Source: Lachnospiraceae bacterium (GTDB taxonomy: Bacteria; Bacillota; Clostridia; Oscillospirales; Ruminococcaceae). Taken from it: a stretch of 64,000 bases of DNA. A program made the translations under genes and the position numbers. Of the stretch, positions 32,648 through 39,984 are shown piece by piece. The notes beneath the pieces are model-generated. The model searched no databases. It was not told where the DNA came from and worked only from the letters and a program-made list of their open reading frames with translations. The stretch spans positions 80,760 through 144,759 of the forward strand of contig JAMPFE010000004.1 of the NCBI GenBank assembly GCA_023664705.1, written 5' to 3'. Every line of letters starts with the position of its first letter. The first letter of the stretch is position 1.

Positions 32648-33562
32648 TTACATCGGCACGACCGTCTCCGCGAGTATTTTTTGGATTATCTCGTCGGAGG
32701 AGAGGTATTCGCTCTGCCCCGCCGCGAGTATCACCCTGTGCCCGAGCACGGACGGCGCCATGGTTTTCACGTCGTCGGGCGTGGCGAACGCGCGGTTGCT
32801 TATCAGCGCCATTGCCTGCGCGGCTCTGTACAGCGCGATAGAGGCTCTCGGGGAAGCGCCGAGCTTTATTTCGCGCTTGTTTCTGGTCGCGCCGACTATC
32901 ATCAGAATATACGCCTTGACCTGCTCCGACACGGCAACGCGCGATGACATCTCCCGCAGGGAAACGACCTCCTCGAGCGTCATAACGGGCTGCACTTCGA
33001 TGTTATGCGGCATTTTTTCGAGCATCTGCAGCTCGGCGGCGCGGTCGGGATATCCTATGGAAATGCGCATCAGAAAGCGGTCGAGCTGCGCCTCGGGGAG
33101 GTGATACGTTCCGTAGGTCTCGATAGGGTTCTGCGTCGCCAGCGTCATAAACGGCACGGGCAGCTTGTGCGTTATGCCGTCGACGGAAATTTGCAGCTCC
33201 TCCATAGCCTCCAGCAGCGCAGACTGCACCTTCGGCGAGGTGCGGTTTATCTCGTCCGCGAGCAGGAAGTTGCACATAGCCGCTCCCGCGCGGTACTCCG
33301 AGGCGCCCGTTTTTTGGTCGATGACCGTATAGCCGATAACGTCCGACGGCATAAGGTCGGGCGTGAACTGAATGCGCCCGAAGCTGCCCGAAACGGACTT
33401 CGCGAGGGTCTCCGCGAGCAGGGTCTTGCCCACGCCCGGCACGTCCTCGATAAGCACGTGTCCGCCCGCTATCATGGCGCAGATAATTTTCACGATGACC
33501 TCGTGCTTGCCGATGATGACGTTCTCGATGTTCTTGATAAGCTGTTCAATTCTTGGGTTCAT
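32648..33562 (-). CDS. MoxR family AAA+ ATPase
   Basis: 304 aa. Walker A GVGKT (43-47), Walker B LLADEINRTSP (Asp103/Glu104), sensor region ATQNPIETYGTYHLPEAQLD and the LGASPRASIALYRAAQAMA sensor-2 region are typical of MoxR. These ATPases act as chaperones that remodel partner complexes, usually with a VWA/DUF58 protein. Here no VWA or DUF58 gene is present; instead the gene is last in a run of membrane-protein genes and its start overlaps the preceding gene by 17 bp. The partner may therefore be this membrane array. Confidence 0.93.
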   Translation of the reverse strand: MNPRIEQLIKNIENVIIGKHEVIVKIICAMIAGGHVLIEDVPGVGKTLLAETLAKSVSGSFGRIQFTPDLMPSDVIGYTVIDQKTGASEYRAGAAMCNFLLADEINRTSPKVQSALLEAMEELQISVDGITHKLPVPFMTLATQNPIETYGTYHLPEAQLDRFLMRISIGYPDRAAELQMLEKMPHNIEVQPVMTLEEVVSLREMSSRVAVSEQVKAYILMIVGATRNKREIKLGASPRASIALYRAAQAMALISNRAFATPDDVKTMAPSVLGHRVILAAGQSEYLSSDEIIQKILAETVVPM

Positions 33563-33836
33563 TTTGTTTGTTCCTTTCGTTAAATGTGTTTGCTGCGCCG
33601 ATTTTCGGCAGCGTTCCCGCTTTTCCGTTCCGTTTGTTTTTTAAGTACAGATCCAAAAACACGGCGGCGCCCGAAACGGCAAGCAGCAGCGCCAAGCCTA
33701 TTATCAGCAAGCCGAGCCCTCCCCGCGCGAGCGCTCCCCAACCGTCCTCTATGCCGCTCGCGGAGACGTATACGCATATTCCCAGAACGCCCGCCGCCGC
33801 AGCGAGTATAAGCAGCGCAGCCGCAAATATTTTCAT
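33546..33836 (-). CDS. Small two-span membrane protein, array member 8
   Basis: 96 aa from the ATG at 33836, 7 nt after AGGAGG. Two membrane helices (about 3-25 and 38-65) with a short outside loop and a basic, Asn-rich cytoplasmic tail. It overlaps the MoxR start by 17 bp, so both are translated together. No known family recognised. Confidence 0.75.
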   Translation of the reverse strand: MKIFAAALLILAAAAGVLGICVYVSASGIEDGWGALARGGLGLLIIGLALLLAVSGAAVFLDLYLKNKRNGKAGTLPKIGAANTFNERNKQNEPKN

Positions 33837-33852
33837 CACAGCGCCTCCTTTG

Positions 33853-34305
33853 TTACAGCGGTTTGTTCCACAGGCTTTTCAGCTTTTCCCCGAAGAGCGC
33901 TGCGATAACGGCGCAGACCGTCGCCGCCGCGACAGCGATGAGCATTACGAGCTCGACCTGAAAAAATCCCCTCGCGAGACCCTGCCCGAGACCCGAAAAC
34001 ATATCGTTTCCGCTGCTGTTCATATCGTTATACGTCGATACGAGCGCCGCGCTCAAAATCGCCAGCGAGGGCGTTTGCGTGCAGAGCAGGAACGCGGCGC
34101 GGTTCACGCCGAGCCCGCGGACGCGCTTTCCGACGGCGGTCAGCAGCGCCGCGAGCGCGCACACCGCAAACGCGCCGCCAAAAACTCCGAACCCCGCGCT
34201 TATCCCCCACAGGTAGACCGTGACCAAGCAGACCGCCGCGTTCCCGAGAACGCCGCATATTACCGACAAGAATACCGTCAGCGCCGCCGTGAAAAATTTT
34301 TTCAT
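33853..34305 (-). CDS. Multi-span membrane protein, array member 7
   Basis: 150 aa from the ATG at 34305 behind GGAGGTCG. Four predicted membrane helices. The first 22 residues (KKFFTAALTVFLSVICGVLG) are repeated in the preceding gene (34302-34562) because a 257-bp tandem duplication spans the junction. The start overlaps that gene's stop (ATGA). Confidence 0.75.
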   Translation of the reverse strand: MKKFFTAALTVFLSVICGVLGNAAVCLVTVYLWGISAGFGVFGGAFAVCALAALLTAVGKRVRGLGVNRAAFLLCTQTPSLAILSAALVSTYNDMNSSGNDMFSGLGQGLARGFFQVELVMLIAVAAATVCAVIAALFGEKLKSLWNKPL

Positions 34306-34757
34306 CGCGACCTCCTTTTCCTCAAAGCCGCGACCCCGAGCCACAGCAGCTCCGACAGCAGCATCGTCGGCGCGATAAACATCAGCGCCAGCATCGGCAA
34401 AACGACCGCAAGCGCAGCGGCAAAGTCCTCTATCGGCAGCGTCCAGCCCGTCACCGCCAACACGATAAGGAACGCCGCGATTGCGCAGGACGGCGCGTTC
34501 CCGAGAACGCCGCATATTACCGACAAGAATACCGTCAGCGCCGCCGTGAAAAATTTTTTCATCGCGACCTCCTTTTTCTCAAAGCCGCCACCCCCAGCCA
34601 CAGCAGCTCCGACAGCAGCATCGTCGGCGCGATAAACATCAGCGCCAACATCGGCAAAACGACCGCCAGCGCAGCGGCAAAGTCCTCTATCGTCAGCGTC
34701 CAACCCGCTGTCGCCAGCACGAAAAACACCGCCGCGATTGCGCAAGACGGCGCGTTC
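34240..34757 (-). repeat. 257-bp tandem duplication (two copies)
   Basis: The segment beginning TTCCCGAGAACGCCGCATAT at 34241 recurs in nearly identical form from 34498 (period 257 bp). The copies differ at scattered positions, so the event is not recent. It created the chimeric gene at 34302-34562. Confidence 0.85.
34302..34562 (-). CDS. Chimeric small membrane protein produced by tandem duplication, array member 6
   Basis: 86 aa. Residues 1-22 equal the N-terminus of the gene at 33853-34305, and residues 23-86 (GNAPSCAIAA, LMFIAPTMLLSELLWLGVAA, ALRKRRSR end) equal the C-terminal half of the gene at 34559-34966. Start-to-start and stop-to-stop distances are both 257 bp, showing an unequal tandem duplication that fused the head of one gene to the tail of its neighbour while keeping the ribosome site and ATGA overlap. 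Whether it is functional is unknown. Confidence 0.7.
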   Translation of the reverse strand: MKKFFTAALTVFLSVICGVLGNAPSCAIAAFLIVLAVTGWTLPIEDFAAALAVVLPMLALMFIAPTMLLSELLWLGVAALRKRRSR

Positions 34758-34966
34758 CATAAAAGGAAGAACGTCCCCGCGCGCATGCCGTGCCCGTCGC
34801 GCATATCGGCGCGTATTTGGCTGATGAACACGCCGAACGCGAGCATAATTATAATGCCGAAAGAATACGACCCGCCCGCGAGCGCAAACATCAGCGCCAG
34901 GAAAAGCGCCGCCGCGATGTTTGCCCCCAGACCGCCGAGCAGCAGCTTGGTATAAATTTTCTTCAT
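34559..34966 (-). CDS. Multi-span membrane protein, array member 5
   Basis: 135 aa from the ATG at 34966 behind AAAGGAGA. Four hydrophobic segments separated by a loop with DMRDGHGM; basic C-terminus ALRKRRSR. Its 3' half was copied into the chimeric neighbour. It overlaps the upstream gene by 4 bp. Function unknown. Confidence 0.75.
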   Translation of the reverse strand: MKKIYTKLLLGGLGANIAAALFLALMFALAGGSYSFGIIIMLAFGVFISQIRADMRDGHGMRAGTFFLLWNAPSCAIAAVFFVLATAGWTLTIEDFAAALAVVLPMLALMFIAPTMLLSELLWLGVAALRKRRSR

Positions 34967-35739
34967 GGCTTCTCCTTTCGTTTGTCGAGCAATTTGAAAA
35001 TCTTGTGCCAAAGCGCCGCCCCGAGGAGCATCGCCGCCGATGTCGGCAGTGCGGTAAAAGCGCCGATAATAAGCGGATTAAACTCCCACAGCGCGGGAAT
35101 GACGAGCGGCGAGAGCGCCGCCGCCCCCGAAAAAATCAGCGAGGGGAGATACGCGCAGAGCAGAAAGCGCTTCATGTCGAGCGCGAGTTTTCGGCGCAGC
35201 GGCTCAAACGGCAGAGCCGCCGCCATCGTCCACGCAGCGGCAAGGAGCAGCGTCGGCCCGTTCGCAACAGCCCAAAGGTTCGGTCCCGAGAGCGCGAGCA
35301 CCGCCGCGAGCCCTCCCGCGAAAAGCCCGAGCAGGGGCTTTTGCGGCTGCCCGTCTCGGAGAACGTTCGCCCACAGCAGCCCCGCCGCCGCAAACTCCGC
35401 CGAGGTCACAACGCCGAACCGCGAAACAAGCAGCAGCTCGTAATACTCATTGAAATCAACGTCGGCAAGGTGCGCGGCGACGGCGAAAAATACCCATGTG
35501 CCTATCAGCGGCAGGGCGTTGGCGCAAAGGAAAAACGCCGCCGTTTTCATCGGAAATTTCCGCAGGAACAGTCTCCGCAGGCAGTACGCCGCGAACGCCG
35601 CTGCCGCCGCGCCGACGGTCAGACCGACCCAGCAGAGCATTTCCATCGAAAGCGTCAGCAGCATATTCAGCAGCGTAAGCGCGCAAACGGCTATCGTGCT
35701 GCCGAACGCGAGCAGGATAAGCGCAAAAGATTTTTTCAT
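34963..35739 (-). CDS. Multi-span membrane protein, array member 4
   Basis: 258 aa, about 7 membrane helices, starting MKKSFALILLAFGSTIAVCA, the same N-terminal pattern as the genes at 36122 and 36892. Repeated AFFLCANALPLIG- and FLLCAYLPSLIF-type segments occur in the paralogues as well. The ATG at 35739 lies behind AAGGGAACTG; the start is 12 bp from the preceding stop. Confidence 0.78.
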   Translation of the reverse strand: MKKSFALILLAFGSTIAVCALTLLNMLLTLSMEMLCWVGLTVGAAAAAFAAYCLRRLFLRKFPMKTAAFFLCANALPLIGTWVFFAVAAHLADVDFNEYYELLLVSRFGVVTSAEFAAAGLLWANVLRDGQPQKPLLGLFAGGLAAVLALSGPNLWAVANGPTLLLAAAWTMAAALPFEPLRRKLALDMKRFLLCAYLPSLIFSGAAALSPLVIPALWEFNPLIIGAFTALPTSAAMLLGAALWHKIFKLLDKRKEKP

Positions 35740-35750
35740 GGCAGTTCCCT

Positions 35751-36125
35751 TCAATCACGCTTTTTGAACTCCAAAAAGCCGAAAACCGTCCCCGAGACGA
35801 GGTAGACGAGCGACATTCCCGTAACGCCGAGAGCCGCCCACGTCATGTCCGAGCCGCCCGCCGCCGTTACGGCAAAGCAGAGCAGCGCGCCCAAAAAGCA
35901 TGGCAAATAGCACGCGAGCGCGAATTTTCCGCGCGTAAAGCCGTATTTTTCGCGGAAAAGCGGGTAAATTCTGCTTGCGGCAAAGCCCAAGGCGGCGAGC
36001 AGCGCTATGCCGAGCATTGCCATAATATCGGATATAAAGGATATTTTCCAAACAAGCGAAGCAATTGTGGAAAACGCCGCAAGGCTGCCGATTATCAAAA
36101 GAGCCGTCGCGTGAGTTTTTTTCAT
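35751..36125 (-). CDS. Multi-span membrane protein, array member 3
   Basis: 124 aa, about 4 membrane helices, starting MKKTHATALLIIGSLAAFST and containing RIYPLFREKYGFTRGKFALA and CYLPCF, matching the paralogue at 36892 (RVLFRKKYGLNAGVFFL, CAYVPPL). It looks like a half-length family member. ATGA overlap with the upstream gene. Confidence 0.78.
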   Translation of the reverse strand: MKKTHATALLIIGSLAAFSTIASLVWKISFISDIMAMLGIALLAALGFAASRIYPLFREKYGFTRGKFALACYLPCFLGALLCFAVTAAGGSDMTWAALGVTGMSLVYLVSGTVFGFLEFKKRD

Positions 36126-36895
36126 GTGTTCTCCTTTCGCCTGTCGAAAATCGCCGACGCGGCGCGGAATACCGCCGCGCAGAGCAGCGTTGTCAAATTC
36201 ATAATAATGTAAGATTTTGTAAATTCGTTATACTCGACTATCGCGCCGTAGACCGTCCAGAAAAGCAGGGGCAGGTACGCGCAGATGAAGTACGGCACGT
36301 CTTTTACGGCAAGCTTGGCGCGGTACAGCCGCCTCAGCAGCTCCAGACCGAACGCCGTAACGATCGCGGCAGCCGTCGGCAGCAGCAGGGAATGTAAAAT
36401 GTAATCCGCTTCCGACGCAAAATACAGCTCCGCCGACCACAGCGCGGCGCTCCCGACAAGCAGCGCCCCCAGCGCTATCGGTTGATTGAGCGCGGGCAGC
36501 CCCGCGCGTTTGCGCTCTATCATCAGCGAGACGGCGGTCACGATAATGCCGAACGCCGCGAACGCTCCCGCGGCAACGACGCACACCAGCGCGAGCAAAA
36601 CAAAATCCAAGTCCCATATCAGGTCAAGAGCCGTCAATACGGCAAATATCCCCCAGACCGCAAGCGGCACGCCGTAGACGGCGACCATAAACGCGACCGT
36701 TCCCACGCCGCGTTTTGCCGACGGCTTGCGCAGGCGGTTCGCGAGCAGAGCACCGCCAAGCCCCTCCGCGGTAAAAAGAACGAAATAGAAGAGCGCATAG
36801 TAGTAATACGCGACGAACAAATCCGCGTACCCCGCCGCAAACACGGCGAGCGTGCCGCCGAGCGCGAGCAGAATTATCACATGGGGCTTTTTCAT
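36122..36895 (-). CDS. Multi-span membrane protein, array member 2
   Basis: 257 aa, about 7 membrane helices, starting MKKPHVIILLALGGTLAVFA. Internal symmetry is suggested: VGTVAFMVAVYGVPL in the first half resembles VPYFICAYLPLLF in the second, and RLRKPS resembles RLYRAK. ATGA overlaps on both sides give tight translational coupling. No family recognised. Confidence 0.78.
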   Translation of the reverse strand: MKKPHVIILLALGGTLAVFAAGYADLFVAYYYYALFYFVLFTAEGLGGALLANRLRKPSAKRGVGTVAFMVAVYGVPLAVWGIFAVLTALDLIWDLDFVLLALVCVVAAGAFAAFGIIVTAVSLMIERKRAGLPALNQPIALGALLVGSAALWSAELYFASEADYILHSLLLPTAAAIVTAFGLELLRRLYRAKLAVKDVPYFICAYLPLLFWTVYGAIVEYNEFTKSYIIMNLTTLLCAAVFRAASAIFDRRKENT

Positions 36896-37731
36896 AAGCT
36901 TTTCCTCCTCCTTCGGAATATCAGGAACCAGCCGACCGCGCAGACGAGGATCGCCGCCGTCTCTATCGGCGCGTATTGCAGGAAAAACGCGTTGTCCTCG
37001 GCAGTCGGAAAGCCGTATTCCCTATCGACATTCAGCCTCAGAAAATAGACGTAAAACGTATATATCTTACCGCCGAGAGCGCCGAGGTACGCGCACGGAT
37101 AGTACAGCGCCGCGCCGACGCCGAAGCTCCTTTTGTAGACCCGTCCGAGCAGGTCAAGCCCGAACGTGACGGCGGCGATTATGACGACGGACGGTATCGC
37201 GCTGCGCGTTTCTTCGTACAGCGCCGTAAGACCGAACGTCATTGCCGTCCACAGCAGCGCGCCTCCGAGTATCAGCACGGCGAGCGCCGCGGGCTTGCCG
37301 AACACGGGCTTCCCCGAGCGCGCTCTTTCTATCATCGCCGAGATGAGGAGCATAACGCCCCCCGCCGCCGCGAACACCCCCGCGGCAATAAGGCTCGCCA
37401 GCGCGAAAATAGCCGCACGCACGCCCGCGAGAAATCCGCTGAAATATCCCGCTTCGTCGAGGAGCAGCACCGTGACGAACGCTATCCCCGCGCCGACCAG
37501 CGGCGGCACGTACGCGCACAGGAAAAACACTCCCGCGTTCAGCCCGTATTTTTTCCGAAACAGCACGCGCAGTCTGTCCGCGCCGAAAGCCGCGCCCAGC
37601 GCGACAACAATGCCTATGAGAAGCCCGAGCTCCATAAGCCCGAAAAACAACAAAATTCCCAAAATCGTTAATCCGAAAACCGCGGTAAGACCGCCGATTA
37701 TAAGTAAAGCTGCAGCCAAAGATTTTTTCAT
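36892..37731 (-). CDS. Multi-span membrane protein, array member 1
   Basis: 279 aa, about 8 membrane helices, first gene of the array, ATG at 37731 behind AAAGGAG. It starts MKKSLAAALLIIGGLTAVFG. Two related halves (RVLFRKKYGLNAGVFFLCAY and RVYKRSFGVGAALYYPCAYL) point to an internal duplication. The cytoplasmic end is RRRRKSL. Only a terminator, not a clear promoter, separates it from msiK, so expression may depend on read-through. Confidence 0.78.
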   Translation of the reverse strand: MKKSLAAALLIIGGLTAVFGLTILGILLFFGLMELGLLIGIVVALGAAFGADRLRVLFRKKYGLNAGVFFLCAYVPPLVGAGIAFVTVLLLDEAGYFSGFLAGVRAAIFALASLIAAGVFAAAGGVMLLISAMIERARSGKPVFGKPAALAVLILGGALLWTAMTFGLTALYEETRSAIPSVVIIAAVTFGLDLLGRVYKRSFGVGAALYYPCAYLGALGGKIYTFYVYFLRLNVDREYGFPTAEDNAFFLQYAPIETAAILVCAVGWFLIFRRRRKSL

Positions 37732-37752
37732 TATATACTCCTTTAAGTAAAA

Positions 37753-37780
37753 ACGGCGCGGCTAAAACAGCCGCGCCGCA
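37753..37780 (-). terminator. Terminator between msiK and the membrane-protein array
   Basis: Minus-strand GCGGCGCGGCTGTTTTAGCCGCGCCG followed by TTTTTA, 17 nt after the msiK stop. Confidence 0.9.
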
Positions 37781-37796
37781 AAAATGCCGAATTGAA

Positions 37797-38939
37797 TTAG
37801 TTGAGCAGACTGTGCTCGTCTCCCGGATCGAACAGGTGGATCTTGTTCGGGTCAAGCGCAAGTCTGATAGTGTCCTGAGGACGAGCGGTGCATCTCGGAG
37901 AAACGCGCGCGGTAAGCGGCACGCCCTCGCAGGTGAGATACAGATACGTCTCTGCGCCGAGCATTTCGGTTACGTCAACGGTAGCCTCGATAATGCCCGT
38001 CTTAGCCGCGGAGAGGAACATCTCCTCGTCGTGAATGTTCTCGGGACGGATGCCCAGAACGACTTCCTTATCCACATAGTACTTCAGCGCGTCGGTATCG
38101 GCCTTCGCGGAGGGCAGCTCCACATAGAACTTGCGTCCTCTCGCGGTCTTGGTATCCTCGGAGCCGAACTCCACGGTGTACTTGCCGTCCTGCATAATGA
38201 GCTTCGCGTTGATAAAGTTCATCTGCGGAGAGCCGATAAAGCCCGCCACGAACTTGTTTACGGGCGACTCGTACAGATTGATGGGCGAATCTATCTGCTG
38301 AACATAACCGTCCTTCATAACGACGATTCTGTCGCCCATGGTCATAGCCTCTGTCTGGTCGTGCGTTACATAAATGAACGTAGTGCCCAGCTTCTTGTGG
38401 AGCTTGGAGAGCTCGGTTCTCATCTGCGCGCGCAGCTTAGCGTCCAGATTGGACAGCGGCTCGTCGAGCAGGAACACCTGCGGATCGCGGACGATAGCAC
38501 GACCGAGCGCCACACGCTGTCTCTGACCGCCCGAGAGAGCCTTCGGCTTTCTGTCGAGCAGGTGAGCGATGTCGAGTATCTTAGCCGCTTCCTCAACGAG
38601 CTTCTTGATCTCGTCCTTGGGAACCTTGCGGAGCTTCAGACCGAACGCCATATTGTCGAAAACGGTCATATGGGGATACAGCGCGTAGTTCTGGAAAACC
38701 ATCGCGATATCTCTGTCCTTGGGAGCAACGTCGTTTACAAGACGGTCGCCGATGAACAGCTCGCCCTCGGAGATCTCCTCCAGACCCGCGATCATACGCA
38801 GGGTAGTGGACTTACCGCAGCCCGAAGGACCAACGAGTACGATAAACTCCTTGTCCTTGATGTTCATTGTGAAGTCGGAAACCGCCACAACGCCGCCCGC
38901 GTAACGCTTGTAAATGCCTCTTGCCGATAAACTTGCCAT
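37797..38939 (-). CDS. msiK: MsiK/UgpC-type sugar ABC transporter ATP-binding protein
   Basis: 380 aa. Walker A GPSGCGKS (37-44), Q-loop near Gln83, signature LSGGQ (135-139), Walker B LLDEP (Asp159/Glu160), and a C-terminal MalK-like TOBE regulatory domain (about 240-380). No permease or binding protein adjoins it, which is usual for MsiK, an ATPase shared by several CUT1 importers. The solute-binding protein at 1-2348 is a plausible client. An AGGAGG lies 7 nt before the ATG. Confidence 0.94.
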   Translation of the reverse strand: MASLSARGIYKRYAGGVVAVSDFTMNIKDKEFIVLVGPSGCGKSTTLRMIAGLEEISEGELFIGDRLVNDVAPKDRDIAMVFQNYALYPHMTVFDNMAFGLKLRKVPKDEIKKLVEEAAKILDIAHLLDRKPKALSGGQRQRVALGRAIVRDPQVFLLDEPLSNLDAKLRAQMRTELSKLHKKLGTTFIYVTHDQTEAMTMGDRIVVMKDGYVQQIDSPINLYESPVNKFVAGFIGSPQMNFINAKLIMQDGKYTVEFGSEDTKTARGRKFYVELPSAKADTDALKYYVDKEVVLGIRPENIHDEEMFLSAAKTGIIEATVDVTEMLGAETYLYLTCEGVPLTARVSPRCTARPQDTIRLALDPNKIHLFDPGDEHSLLN

Positions 38940-39262
38940 TTATATAACCTCCTAAATGTAAATATAACAAAATAACAGCGTATACTTCGCTAATAATATA
39001 ATACCAAAACCGCGCGAAAAAAAAAAGAGCCTAAACTAACAAATATTTTTGAATTCGTTTATATACTTTCACTAACGTTTACAAATTTACCCGTAAAATC
39101 AGCCGTCCCGATTGTCATATTGCACAAAAAAACGCCCGAATTTGCTCCAACGTCAATGACTGAGCCGAATTTTCGGCATATCACACAAAGACCCGCAAAA
39201 GATTTTGGTAATAATAACACAATATATTGTATTTTTTGTGAAATTTACCGCATATAATAAAT
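38940..39262. other. AT-rich intergenic region upstream of msiK
   Basis: About 320 bp with no open frame. It holds the msiK leader and probable promoter (TTGGTATTATATTATTAG-like AT-rich DNA near 38985-39010 on the minus strand); I cannot fix the -35 box with confidence. Confidence 0.5.
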
Positions 39263-39422
39263 CAGTTTACAGTTAACAATGTATAGTTGACAGTTAATGT
39301 ACGGATGCGAGCAGTCACGTTTGTAGCGCCTCGGCAGGCAGGCGCTTGTCCGAAGCGCTATAAACGTAATGGTACGCATTATTTCCTTAACTGTCAACTG
39401 TACACTGTACACTTTCAACTGA
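39263..39422. repeat. MITE-like 160-bp palindromic element
   Basis: Imperfect inverted ends contain TAGTTGACAGTTAA (39284-39297) and TTAACTGTCAACTG (39387-39400). Inside, CGTTTGTAGCGC (39318-39329) pairs with GCGCTATAAACG (39355-39366), and a GCGCCT/AGGCGC hairpin lies at the centre. No gene is inside. The layout is that of a small non-autonomous insertion or folded RNA element. Confidence 0.65.
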
Positions 39423-39442
39423 GCTGAGATTGGGGGTATAGT

Positions 39443-39892
39443 ATGTCGGGGAAAAAGCCGCGCAGAAGCAAAAGCCTTACATTCGGCGTGCTTCTGATAT
39501 TGCTTGCGGGGATATGGTGCATATTCAGGCTGTCGTCGGGCGGGGGCTCGCATATTTCGGGAGCGACCAACGAGGAGCGCGTACAATATATAGAAAGCTT
39601 CGGCTGGAGCTCCGCGCCCGTTCCGTCAAGCATAGAGGAGATCCGCATACCCTCGCGCTTCGACGAGGCGTACACACAATATAACGCGCTCCAGAAGGAG
39701 CAGGGCTTCGACCTGATGAAATACCGCGCCTGCTACGCGAAAAAGTATACATATGAAATAAGCGGCTCCGACGGAACCGACCCCGTCGTGCCGATCTGCG
39801 CGAACCTGCTCGTCATCGACGGCGAGATAGTCGGCGCTGACGTCTCCTCCTCGGAGGCGAACGGCTTGGTGACGGTTCTTGCCAAAAAATAG
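39443..39892 (+). CDS. DUF4830 domain protein with N-terminal membrane anchor
   Basis: 149 aa. One membrane helix (residues 14-29, FGVLLILLAGIWCIF), then the extracellular domain with the family-like pattern YIESFGW, IRIPSRFDEAYTQYNALQKE, QGFDLMKYRA and ANLLVIDGEIVGADV. Function of the family is unknown. The ATG is behind GGGGGTATA. The MITE-like element ends 21 bp upstream and may supply its promoter. Confidence 0.75.
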   Translation: MSGKKPRRSKSLTFGVLLILLAGIWCIFRLSSGGGSHISGATNEERVQYIESFGWSSAPVPSSIEEIRIPSRFDEAYTQYNALQKEQGFDLMKYRACYAKKYTYEISGSDGTDPVVPICANLLVIDGEIVGADVSSSEANGLVTVLAKK

Positions 39893-39898
39893 TTTTGC

Positions 39899-39927
39899 TT
39901 GACAATCCCCGCTTTTTGTTGTACAAT
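39899..39927 (+). promoter_or_regulatory. Promoter of the transglutaminase-like lipoprotein
   Basis: TTGACA (39899-39904), 17 bp, TACAAT (39922-39927). Confidence 0.88.
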
Positions 39928-39984
39928 AATATGTGCGGGCAATGCCGCGCAAGTGCGGCGCTGCCTTAACCAACAACAGCGGGG

